A stretch of DNA of 40,983 nucleotides from Bacteroidota bacterium (GTDB taxonomy: Bacteria; Bacteroidota; Bacteroidia; Chitinophagales; Saprospiraceae), in contig JAKQHS010000182.1 in the NCBI GenBank assembly GCA_029557915.1, positions 1 to 40,983 of the forward strand, written 5' to 3'. The notes under the pieces were generated by a model. That model worked only from the letters and a program-made list of their open reading frames with translations, had not been told where the DNA came from and made no database searches. This document shows, piece by piece, positions 34,201-40,924 of the stretch. Positions within the stretch are counted from its first letter, which is position 1, and every line of letters starts with the position of its first letter. A program made the position numbers and the translations under genes.

Positions 34201-36530
34201 ACGGCCACGATACGGCCGTCAGTTGCCTGTGTATTGGCACCGGTTACGGTAGGTTACCGATGGAAGAAGCCCTGCATGCGATCGTCACGGGGGTCATCCG
34301 CGCTAATCAACAGACTGAAACCCTCAATGGCCTTAAAGCGATAAAAAAAATCGAATTTATCGAGCTCTATGAACACATTGCCCAGAATGCTTATTACCAG
34401 TTGTCCCAACTGGAAAATAACCAAACCTCAGGTCCGGCCTTCAAACTTAAAAAGGGAATTGAGAAGAAGGCGGGGGCCAGGCGCAAGTTTCAATTCAGCA
34501 ATGAAAATTCCTGGTGGCACCATTTTACCACCCGCCTGATGGGAAAGGATGAAACCAGTAAAATACCCAGGCTGCAATTCACTTCCGCTTCCGGCATTGC
34601 CCGCGTGGAAGAAGAAAACACCTTTACTTCCGGAAAGATCATTCAGGCCCTGCTGGATCAGATGGCCGTGGACCAGGGTCTCTGGAACAAGGAATATTCA
34701 AAAACCCTTTTTGAGATCCTGGTGCCCAATCCCTTTAAAGAGATCATCCGCCACCAAAACAATATCTTATGGAAAATGGACCTGGATACCGCTTCTTTTC
34801 CCTGGGAATTGTTTCACGACTATGAGACGGATTCCATGCCCGCCTTTGCAAGGGCCGGTATGATCCGCCAGTTGTATACCCCGGACACAGAGGCCAGCCC
34901 GGACATTGTACGATGTCAGAAAGCCCTGGTCATCGCCGACCCGCAATACAGCGCGGATGGGCCTGGCCAGTTGCCTTATGCCCGGGCCGAAGGAATCCAG
35001 GTGAGCAAGGCGTTAAAAGAGGGTGGCTTTGAAACCGAATCCCTGATCAACCGGAGCGGATTGGATATTCTAAACAACCTGTACAACAAAGAATACAAAA
35101 TCCTGCATATAGCCGGTCACGGGACTATTTCAGACAACCCTCATGAAACGGGGATCGTACTGGAAAACGGCATGTACATTACTCCGGACATGCTCAAAAA
35201 TTTAAGCCGGCTGCCCGAGTTTGTCTTCATAAATTGTTGTTACTCGGGGACGGTGGAGCCGGGTAAAGAAAAACAGTACCAGCAGCGGTACCGCTTTGCG
35301 GCCAATGTAGGCACTCAGCTTATCCGTATGGGTGTGAACGCCGTCGTAGTAGCCGGCTGGCCGGTCAATGATGCAGCAGCAGGTCTGTTTGCGGAAAAAT
35401 TGTACCGGAGCATGCTGGCCGGAAAAACCTTTGGAGATGCCGTGCGCCTTTCCCGCGAGGCCTGCTGGACCCAATTCGGAGACTCCAACAATACCTGGGG
35501 AGCCTACCAGTGTTATGGAGATCAATGGTACCGGCTGACCGATCAAAACGCAGGTCCCTCTACCGAGGTGGATTATTTTACGGAAGAACAGATCCTGGTC
35601 GACCTGTACAATTTTAAAACAAAACTAGAGGGTAAAAAAATAAAGGACCGGCTTGCCTTGCAGGAACATTTGGATAAGATCGTGCAAAGAGCCCTCAAGG
35701 CTGGTTTGTATCAGGCCCTTGTCATTGAGAAGGAAGCGGATATTCTCTCCGAACTGGACCTGGTATCGCCCGCCCTTGAGCGCTATAAATCCCTGCGCAG
35801 CATCAACCAGGCTGATTTTTCAGTCAAAGCCCTGGAACAATATTGCAACCTGCGTATGAAATCGGCTTTAGGGGATAAACGCATTACCGCCTCTCAGATT
35901 CGCCAATTGATCACCGACTTTCATGCCCTGGGCATGCTGGGCCTTACCCCGGAACGATTATGCCTGATGGGCAGCGCTTATCAGAATCTGGCCATCATTG
36001 CCCACCGGAATCCATCTAAAACAATGCCATCGGTGACAGTTAGCCTTAAAGAAGCGGAAAAACAGTATAAAAAAGCCTTTGTTCTTTCCGATCCTGCAAA
36101 GGTCCAGGATTTGATTTATCCTCTTGCAAACTGGCTGATCCTGAACGCAATCAACGATGGGCCACCGACCATTGAAATCAAGGGTAAGAAAATGAATATA
36201 TCCTCCTTTCTCAATCAGACAGAAATAAAACTAAAAAAAGAATTGGGCAGGAATCTCAATTTCTGGCAGGATATCAGCCTGGTCAATCTCGGCCAGTGCA
36301 AATTGTTTTATACTTCTTCCCTTGTGGAATTGGATGGGATAAAAAATGAAATTATTAATAACTATAAAAACAACTGGAATCTTTCCGGCACGCTGAAACA
36401 TTTACAGACGGAACTGGATCAGATTGACTTTTTGATTTTTGGAGTGGAGCGGATGAAGAAAAGTAAAAGGTGGAAAGAGCGGATGAAAAAGAATCTTGCG
36501 GAGATCAGGGATGAATTGAAGGAAATGTAG
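31206..36530 (+). CDS. Polyprotein: two alpha/beta hydrolases, macro/M17-N-like region, CHAT protease, helical tail
   Basis: A 1774-residue cytosolic protein (no signal or membrane helix seen). Residues ~165-450: alpha/beta hydrolase with FIHGT (His170) and nucleophile Ser239 in LSHSRGG. Residues ~505-830: a second hydrolase, LCAT/lipase-like, with LLPGIMGTHL (oxyanion region), Ser611 in VAHSMGGLVVRDM, and DTGHGDL (His805). Residues ~885-1040: VVHGDLRIASHPVMAGHF to VILGLGE, resembling the macro-like N-domain of leucyl aminopeptidases. Residues ~1120-1490: CHAT caspase-like protease; SFPWELFHD precedes ILHIAGHG (His1305), and FINCCYSG holds the probable catalytic Cys1345. Residues ~1500-1774: alpha-helical, partly TPR-like. 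All three catalytic sites look intact. CHAT and lipase modules occur in bacterial immune or cell-death proteins, so an abortive-infection effector is a sensible hypothesis, not a proven role. Confidence 0.9.
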   Translation: MKTIKILGRPVLKEEGGIEALQSQFNKVEKSFRLESLRGETKVMDTGAKAGDIIALEFEDGGEWIGSADDIEEIFGIPQPAKRGAGADIFPSRLAVNSGERGLQDIGIKFLHLIRGKGTKSISQAAAKKLGQTADEKMMPKPGLFMVNGQGILTPVKTGLKPDKYLLFIHGTLSSFHGSFGDLFDKESENDLGQTIIRQYQNKVLALQHFTLSQSPFDNALEVLKLLPKGSSLDILSHSRGGLVADILACCDKRNVLKGYSAENITLARDQDESLAKTLEQINALATRKEIIVEKVIRIACPANGTLLLSNRLDHFLNGFLRAIGLLAGGRSNPVYPFIRGLITDVIRARLTPGILPGLWSMVPESTPQRLINRPEVMLSNHLLVIEGDAEKGKNFWQSIQVVLTNLYYREDNDFVVHTGSMRYGALRQSGLYFFLSKDEDTSHFNYFKNENTRLAIQDALNTPPGQPVRRFEYRAASERDRGVLVDLFVSLKAISADRISGNKPVVILLPGIMGTHLSVNGQIIWADLGEIGKGRIVTDLHAGNYDVGTTHIIGDFYQKLVGYLGKDYDVYTMGYDWRQTLAQAVGKLNTLLEDIRQRAPLQTISIVAHSMGGLVVRDMMRLHPDPWSAYIERPGSRVILLGTPWLGSHLIMEVFTGHQSRVRQLSFLDTRHRRDELIRVFNQYPGVYELLPINEEPFEKDSFWNSINAELESDKILLPPLLNEFNRYKNQVKAFSKNPDLKNIYYIAGKSDHTTCAYRIRKNFFGKRLQYLGTPEGDGSVTWMLGIPKTLPVERLYYAPDTGHGDLANDESLFPGIREILTNGATRQISQQRPVLPAIRSVMNKEGIQIIEPMPDTLVSNRADEAYSILLDRPRATSRPARSNTRILEVSVVHGDLRIASHPVMAGHFVRDGITNAEAAIDYYFDRKLSERHRLSGYPEQVGESLVLFDPVKYPKGTVILGLGESTALTPFHLRKTVEAGIISYAMHFRDNVSTAIDGHDTAVSCLCIGTGYGRLPMEEALHAIVTGVIRANQQTETLNGLKAIKKIEFIELYEHIAQNAYYQLSQLENNQTSGPAFKLKKGIEKKAGARRKFQFSNENSWWHHFTTRLMGKDETSKIPRLQFTSASGIARVEEENTFTSGKIIQALLDQMAVDQGLWNKEYSKTLFEILVPNPFKEIIRHQNNILWKMDLDTASFPWELFHDYETDSMPAFARAGMIRQLYTPDTEASPDIVRCQKALVIADPQYSADGPGQLPYARAEGIQVSKALKEGGFETESLINRSGLDILNNLYNKEYKILHIAGHGTISDNPHETGIVLENGMYITPDMLKNLSRLPEFVFINCCYSGTVEPGKEKQYQQRYRFAANVGTQLIRMGVNAVVVAGWPVNDAAAGLFAEKLYRSMLAGKTFGDAVRLSREACWTQFGDSNNTWGAYQCYGDQWYRLTDQNAGPSTEVDYFTEEQILVDLYNFKTKLEGKKIKDRLALQEHLDKIVQRALKAGLYQALVIEKEADILSELDLVSPALERYKSLRSINQADFSVKALEQYCNLRMKSALGDKRITASQIRQLITDFHALGMLGLTPERLCLMGSAYQNLAIIAHRNPSKTMPSVTVSLKEAEKQYKKAFVLSDPAKVQDLIYPLANWLILNAINDGPPTIEIKGKKMNISSFLNQTEIKLKKELGRNLNFWQDISLVNLGQCKLFYTSSLVELDGIKNEIINNYKNNWNLSGTLKHLQTELDQIDFLIFGVERMKKSKRWKERMKKNLAEIRDELKEM

Positions 36531-36653
36531 CCGCGATTTCAGTCGCCAGGAATTATGGGATAAAAAACCTGCTGCCGCGAATTCAGTCGCCTGGTATGTC
36601 CAAAGGAACACTTACTTTCTGAAACGGTTGCTTTAGGCGTCCTCGTCTAAAGC
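36530..36653. repeat. Direct repeat pair and 10-bp hairpin downstream of the CHAT gene
   Basis: GCCGCGATTTCAGTCGCCAGG (36530-36550) starts within the stop codon of the CHAT gene and recurs with two changes at 36574-36594. Further on, GCTTTAGGCG (36630-36639) pairs with CGTCTAAAGC (36644-36653) around a tcct loop, a 10-bp stem with one G-T pair. It could serve as a terminator or mRNA-end stabiliser for the CHAT gene, although only a weak T-rich tail follows. The remaining bases to 36733 are featureless. Confidence 0.5.
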
Positions 36654-36733
36654 GTATTTATTTAAATTCATTTTATAAGCCTTGTCTTTTCTATAACGCA
36701 CATGGATTGGTATTGAGGTTAAATAACCGCCAT

Positions 36734-37408
36734 TCAACTATGATATTCCGGAAAAACCCTGTTCCTCAACCCATTTAACCAGTGCATTGCCGAAGCCCAA
36801 AAAGAATTCTTCGCTCCGGATTTTATTTCACCGGGGACTTCCGCAGACAGAATCTCCAGCATCCTTTCCCGGCTTTTCACCAGGTCAGATAGTTCTATAA
36901 ACATATCCGCATTAATCGCTTGTGCATAGGGCAGAATGAAGGCTTTGGTCTCTTCCAGGTATTTTCGGATAAAACCGGTATCGTGTACAAACCCAAGGGC
37001 AAAAAGGTTGCTGATGCGGTCGGCCAGCTTCAGGATTTTAGCCCTTTGACTTCCCGACTTCATGACTCTTTGCAGAAATTCGGCTTTGGGCTCCTTTTCC
37101 CCGTTCAGCCGGCGGATCGAGACTTCCATAACCAGGTCGTATACCGCAGGACCGTCTTCATCCAGTTGTCGGATCTCCCCCTCCGTAACCCCCGGCAGAT
37201 GGGAACCGTCTTCAAATAGATCGTGGATCACGGAGGCCTTAAGCAGGATCGGATCGGTCATTTTATAATCCAGCAGGATGCCCAGGGTGCTGATCTGGTG
37301 GCGGAACATATTGCTTCCGGACCTGCGCCGGACCCCGATCAGGGCGGTAGCTTTGGTGATGTAGGGAGCGAGGATCACCTTTCGGAGGGAAGATTCAAAA
37401 TTGTTCAT
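36734..37408 (-). CDS. HD-domain hydrolase, MESH1/SpoT-HD-like small alarmone hydrolase
   Basis: A 224-residue stand-alone HD enzyme. The metal and substrate residues match the (p)ppGpp hydrolase pattern: His37 in FRHQ, His62-Asp63 in VIHDLFEDG with Glu66-Asp67, and Asp130 and Asn134 in ILKLADRISNL. Spacing and order agree with MESH1/SpoT HD domains (H, HDxxED, KLADRxxN). The family removes the 3'-pyrophosphate of (p)ppGpp, or in animals acts on NADPH. No synthetase domain is attached, so it is a hydrolase-only alarmone enzyme, or a related nucleotide phosphohydrolase. It ends 203 bases from the CHAT gene end and converges on it, so no operon links the two. The start ATG (37408) is the first in frame. 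Confidence 0.75.
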   Translation of the reverse strand: MNNFESSLRKVILAPYITKATALIGVRRRSGSNMFRHQISTLGILLDYKMTDPILLKASVIHDLFEDGSHLPGVTEGEIRQLDEDGPAVYDLVMEVSIRRLNGEKEPKAEFLQRVMKSGSQRAKILKLADRISNLFALGFVHDTGFIRKYLEETKAFILPYAQAINADMFIELSDLVKSRERMLEILSAEVPGEIKSGAKNSFWASAMHWLNGLRNRVFPEYHS

Positions 37409-37465
37409 GGTTAAACTAGGGTGGCCCGGACCGGGGTCATTATTTTAAGCGGAGAGAGCAGCCGT

Positions 37466-38533
37466 TTATTTTACAAATTCCTGCACCCTTTCCACGATCA
37501 GCAAATCGCCGATTTCATTTTTTTTGTCATAAACCCTTTTTAAGAGGGCTCTGTTTTTTCGTTTGCTGGTCAGAGTGGAGTATTTCATGACCTTGTAGGA
37601 GTCCAGGATCCATGGATATTTGGTCTTGAGATAACTGATGACGTTTAATCTTTTTTTACTGTATTTTTTTTCATTCATGATCAGGAACAGATAATCAATG
37701 CCGCGGAATTTGTTGAGGATGGTATCCAGGGTGGGATTATGGTCAAGGTCTTTTCTCAGGGTATCGGATACGATGATTTCACTGTTTTTATCAAAAACCG
37801 AAATGGCCTTGGGGCTGAGCTCGTACATCATTTCAATGCCACCGAAAGAAAGCGTCGAATAAGTTTCGAGCTTGAAGATCCCCGGGTCGAATCCCCTGAT
37901 TCGTCGCCCCGACAGCGAGCCGGATGCGGTGACCGGGCCGTGTTGACTGATCATCAGATAGGATTGGCTGCGGTTTCGGGCGGCGCTGTCCTGGATATTG
38001 TGGGCGGCATAGATCACAATATGACTCCATTCCTTGGTCCCCCGCAGGTTCATGACATATTTATCCCAGCGGTGGTTTACGATCTCAAAAGGCGTGGCGA
38101 GCAGTTCGCCAAATCCGCAGTGTCCATCGGAACCAAAAACATAAAGCTTCAGCGGGTATTTTTTATACTGCGTCTCGTCTTTGGCATCGGAACGATAACT
38201 CGTATCCCTGCTCGCGCTGAAATAAAATTTATAATTGCGGAGCTTTTGCATGGGTTTGGTCAGTTTCTGGGAGATGCCTTCAAAGGCTTCGCTGGAATAA
38301 TTGACTACGTTTATCAGTTCATTTACCTCCCTGGCCCGCTCCCTGGGGGTGCCCGGGGCGGCGGAGGCCACGGTATTGGCAATGGAATCCCTCAGGGCCG
38401 GATCCAATTTGGTAAAATTGCAGGAGTACCACAACAGATCCCGTTGAAAGGCAGGGGTTTGTACAGCCATCACCCGCTGGGCAAAGGATTCCGTCGCATA
38501 AAAGGAAATCAGAACGAAAAACAGTCTTTTCAT
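37466..38533 (-). CDS. Exported protein of unknown function
   Basis: A 355-residue protein with a signal peptide (MKRLFFVLISFYATESFAQ; likely cleavage after FAQ). No lipobox or T9SS domain is present, so it is probably periplasmic. The sequence is a mix of helix and strand. One notable region, FSASRDTSYRSDAKDETQYK followed by KYPLKLYVFGSDGHCGFGEL, contains possible active-site residues (Ser, Asp, His, Cys) without an identifiable family motif. The C-terminus is highly basic (TSKRKNRALLKRVYDKKNE). It precedes the HD-domain gene by 57 bases on the same strand and may be co-transcribed with it. I do not recognise a function. Confidence 0.75.
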   Translation of the reverse strand: MKRLFFVLISFYATESFAQRVMAVQTPAFQRDLLWYSCNFTKLDPALRDSIANTVASAAPGTPRERAREVNELINVVNYSSEAFEGISQKLTKPMQKLRNYKFYFSASRDTSYRSDAKDETQYKKYPLKLYVFGSDGHCGFGELLATPFEIVNHRWDKYVMNLRGTKEWSHIVIYAAHNIQDSAARNRSQSYLMISQHGPVTASGSLSGRRIRGFDPGIFKLETYSTLSFGGIEMMYELSPKAISVFDKNSEIIVSDTLRKDLDHNPTLDTILNKFRGIDYLFLIMNEKKYSKKRLNVISYLKTKYPWILDSYKVMKYSTLTSKRKNRALLKRVYDKKNEIGDLLIVERVQEFVK

Positions 38534-38633
38534 TTACCCGTTCATCAGAATGTAAATATAATATAACGGATAAAGAATATTTAATGTGTGGGTGACAGGG
38601 AAAATCATTTTTTCCCGCTCAAATTTTCTATCC

Positions 38634-39353
38634 CTAAAAGTCGTCCCCCATCTCTTCCCCGCCAATCATCTCTATCCTGGTCTTCTTTACTTCTGATTTT
38701 GCTTTACCCCTGACCACGCCCATTTGTCCGTCCATAATCCTGAACAGCCCAAGACCGATAATCCCCTCCTTGCCATTCAGGTCCAGTCCAATGGATTTGT
38801 TGAAGCTCATCGATAAGGCCGCATGGCCAAGGTCAAGATCATTTAATGCTTTGGCCTGGCCGCTGAAAATCAGTTCCGTATTTGATTCCTTGGTGGAAAC
38901 GACCACCGCTTTTTTGGCATGGTAAACCTGGTGCACCACTTTATACTCAGCGCGCCAGAAGGCCTGGCCAGCCAGGGACATGGCCAAGACATTGGGACTG
39001 GCTATTTCCTTTACTTTAATGAGGGGAGATTGAATTAAAAAGGATCGGGCTCCCGAAAATTGAACTTTTACCTGGGCGTTTACCGAACCGGACGGGATGT
39101 TTTGTACGGGCACCCCTGCATCCAGTTTGATCAGGCGGGTTCCCTTGGATTTAAAGTCGATATGGGCATCCGGGCTTTCCAGGGTTTCAAATGAGATTTT
39201 AAAATCTGTTTTAATATTGCCCCTTCTAACAAAAATGCCTCCGTCGATGACCCCGTAGTCACCCAGGGAGAATACATTAACCACCGGAAGCCAGGCGGCC
39301 TGTACCCGGAGTTCCCGGCGGATGATCCGGCTAAATTGTTTTGCTATACCCAT
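38634..39353 (-). CDS. Cytosolic beta-rich protein of unknown function
   Basis: A 239-residue protein without a signal peptide. It begins with a short amphipathic helix (MGIAKQFSRIIRRELRVQAAWL) and then runs almost entirely in alternating strands: VFSLGDYGVIDGGIFVRRGN, FLIQSPLIKVKEIASPNVLA, KVVHQVYHAKKAVVVSTKES, LGHAALSMSFNKSIGLDLNG. The pattern (N-terminal helix, long beta hairpins, a VKVQFSGARSFL strand before a helix) recalls pore-forming gasdermin-like folds, but sequence identity is not evident and the inhibitory tail of bacterial gasdermins is not seen. The call stays as unknown; a fold prediction would decide. It is in the same minus-strand group as the exported protein and the HD enzyme, 100 bases upstream of the former. 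Confidence 0.7.
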   Translation of the reverse strand: MGIAKQFSRIIRRELRVQAAWLPVVNVFSLGDYGVIDGGIFVRRGNIKTDFKISFETLESPDAHIDFKSKGTRLIKLDAGVPVQNIPSGSVNAQVKVQFSGARSFLIQSPLIKVKEIASPNVLAMSLAGQAFWRAEYKVVHQVYHAKKAVVVSTKESNTELIFSGQAKALNDLDLGHAALSMSFNKSIGLDLNGKEGIIGLGLFRIMDGQMGVVRGKAKSEVKKTRIEMIGGEEMGDDF

Positions 39354-39455
39354 GTATTTTTGAATTTATCATGAAGCAGTGTTCAGATTATGTAAATACT
39401 TTCATTTAAGTTACCCTTTATTTTTAAAAATTTGGTCACCATTTACTATAAGTCC

Positions 39456-39566
39456 AGTCTGCCGCTCTGGCTGGCCCTTCTTATTAGAAGCCAGGCAGAC
39501 TTCCAGGTCTCGTTACTTCTTAACTGATAAACTGATAAACTGATAAACTGGCAAACCGATAAACCG
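39456..39566. repeat. Imperfect hairpin and 8-bp tandem repeat
   Basis: AGTCTGCC (39456-39463) and GGCAGACT (39494-39501) enclose further pairing (TGGCT 39468-39472 with AGCCA 39489-39493), giving a long imperfect stem. Immediately right, 39522-39566 is a tandem run of the 8-base unit AACTGATA, degenerating to AACCGATA. Both lie in the 242-bp gap 39354-39595, beyond the 3' end of the TauE/SafE gene, and may act as its terminator. No gene is present. Confidence 0.5.
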
Positions 39567-39595
39567 GAAAGCCATTTTCCTCAAGAAAGATGTAT

Positions 39596-40369
39596 TCACC
39601 TCAAATCAAACAACACGAGCAATGAACTCCCAATCGTCAGCCAAAGAATCACCTCCCGGAACCCCTTTTCATTGAGTTTCCGGACCAGGAAGACCCCCAG
39701 GTAAAATCCTCCGGCGATCACGGGGACCAGGACAAGATTGAGTTTAAAGGTGGAAGGGGTCACCGTCTTCCAAACCCAGATATGAAAGGGCAGTTTAAAA
39801 AGATTCAGCAGAAAAAACATCCAGGCCGCCGTACCGATAAAACTGTTTTTGAGCACCCGCATGCTGATAAAATACACATTGGAAAACCCTCCGGCCAGGT
39901 TGCCGATCATGGAAGTAAAGCCGGTAAGCAGGCCCATGCTGCCGGCAAATAACCAATGATCCGGCACGGAAGCCAGGGGCCTTTTTTCATAATAAATCAA
40001 GGCGGCCAGGGAAACCAGGATGATGGCCGCCATCAATTGTTTGAAGACCCGGTCATTGATCAGGTGGCCGAATACCGCGGCAAAGACCACCCCTGCAGCA
40101 ATCCAGGGTAATAATTTGACCAGGTGCTCCCAGAGCGCATGGCGTTTATAATGTTTTACGGCCAGGATGTCGGCAAATATCAGCATGGGCAGCACCATTC
40201 CCGTCGAAGCCCTGCTGCCAAATATCCAGGCGAGGATGGATACCGTGATGATGGATATGGATCCGATACCGGCCTTGGACATTCCTATAATAGCGGCAGC
40301 GAGAATCAGCAGGACCCACTGGAGGGGGCTCAGGGAATAAGCGGGCAGGAGGGAACCGGGGAAGGACAT
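39596..40369 (-). CDS. TauE/SafE family anion transporter (sulfite exporter-like)
   Basis: A 257-residue inner-membrane protein with about eight helices. It shows the two-repeat TauE/SafE layout: first half with IIGMSKAGIGSISIITVSIL and the GSRASTGMVLPMLIFADILA loop (residues ~28-72), second half with GLLTGFTSMIGNLAGGFSNV and NSFIGTAAWMFFLLNLFKLP (~148-193). The family exports sulfite, sulfoacetate or other organic anions, or takes up related ones; the substrate here is unknown. Sulfur chemistry elsewhere in the window (cysC at 29.2 kb) is too far away to link. It is the rightmost gene, with a hairpin array directly upstream of its start. Confidence 0.9.
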   Translation of the reverse strand: MSFPGSLLPAYSLSPLQWVLLILAAAIIGMSKAGIGSISIITVSILAWIFGSRASTGMVLPMLIFADILAVKHYKRHALWEHLVKLLPWIAAGVVFAAVFGHLINDRVFKQLMAAIILVSLAALIYYEKRPLASVPDHWLFAGSMGLLTGFTSMIGNLAGGFSNVYFISMRVLKNSFIGTAAWMFFLLNLFKLPFHIWVWKTVTPSTFKLNLVLVPVIAGGFYLGVFLVRKLNEKGFREVILWLTIGSSLLVLFDLR

Positions 40370-40390
40370 GGGAGGGGAAAGATACGATAT

Positions 40391-40753
40391 AGGCCGAAGC
40401 TAAGCTTCGTCCAAACCTGCAATCTGTGTTGTAATTGGGGGCCGGCTCCCTTCAGGGATGGGGCGTGCGGATGACAACGTTATATTATAAAAAGCCGAAG
40501 CCAAGCTTCGTCTAAACCGGTGATGGTGTGTCGCTGTGGGAACTAAGGGATGGGCCGAAGCCAAGCTTCGCCCAAACAAGATGTTGTGTCGTTGTGGGGC
40601 TATAAGGGTGGGCCGAAGCCAAGCTTCGTCCAAACAAGACGTTGTGTCGTTGTGGGGCTATGGGGTGGGCCGAAACCTAGTTTCGTCTAAACAAATGGCG
40701 TTGTGTCGTTGCGGGAGTTATAGGGTAGGCCGAAGCTAAGCTTCCTTTAGACT
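40391..40753 (+). repeat. Tandem array of six hairpin repeats (58-60-bp units)
   Basis: Each unit starts with a stem-loop of the form GGCCGAAGC - 3-nt loop - GCTTCG, then a YCYAAAC tail. Copies begin with GCCGAA near 40393, 40494, 40554, 40612, 40669 and 40729. Between stems runs a shared linker (GTTGTGTCGTTGTGGGGCTAT and relatives), so from 40494 on the whole 58-60-bp unit is tandemly repeated; the first copy is 101 bases away. In the copy at 40669 both stem arms change together (CGAAAC-cta-GTTTCG), preserving pairing. The last copy has a degenerate tail. The palindromes resemble REP elements. No RAYT transposase gene is in the window. Confidence 0.75.
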
Positions 40754-40856
40754 TGCAATATGGTATTTTAGAACATATTACCATTTTTATTAATGCATTT
40801 CTTTTTTGTTACTTTTTTCTTTGTTATCATCCGGTATAATTGTTGAAACTTAAAAA

Positions 40857-40924
40857 AATAGCGGAGGTGACCTAACTAAGCTTCCAGGTTAACGACCTAT
40901 AAGACGAAGTAGTCCTCCGCTATT
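40857..40924. ncRNA. Candidate structured RNA or DNA hairpin element at the window edge
   Basis: AATAGCGGAGG (40857-40867) is a perfect 11-bp inverted match to CCTCCGCTATT (40914-40924). Inside, ACTA-ag-CTTC (40875-40884) can pair with GAAGTAGT (40906-40913), and AGGT (40886-40889) with ACCT (40895-40898), giving a nested imperfect hairpin. A TATAAT box lies 22 bases to the left at 40835-40840. It could be a small RNA, the folded RNA of an element continuing beyond 40983, or the end of a mobile element. The strand is undetermined and no gene follows within the window. Confidence 0.4.

Noticed and set aside
31206-36530. Two or three separate genes instead of one polyprotein
   Set aside because: The frame is continuous over 5.3 kb with uniform codon use and no internal stop or start signal; all domain motifs are in one frame.
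40400-40739. Open frames of 67-77 codons across the hairpin array
   Set aside because: They exist only because the tandem unit lacks stops; the translations are internal repeats (for example RSLASAH/RSLASAF).
40391-40753. CRISPR array
   Set aside because: The segments between palindromes are similar to each other, not unique spacers, the period of 58-60 bp includes them, and there are no cas genes.
40861-40920. tRNA-like acceptor stem GCGGAGG/CCTCCGC
   Set aside because: Only 60 nt between stem ends, no T-loop (TTCRA) or anticodon arm, and no CCA or discriminator context; a hairpin element fits better.
40857-40924. Integron attC site (ACCTAAC fits RYYYAAC)
   Set aside because: No matching GTTRRRY core in the right place on the other arm and no integrase or cassette array visible.
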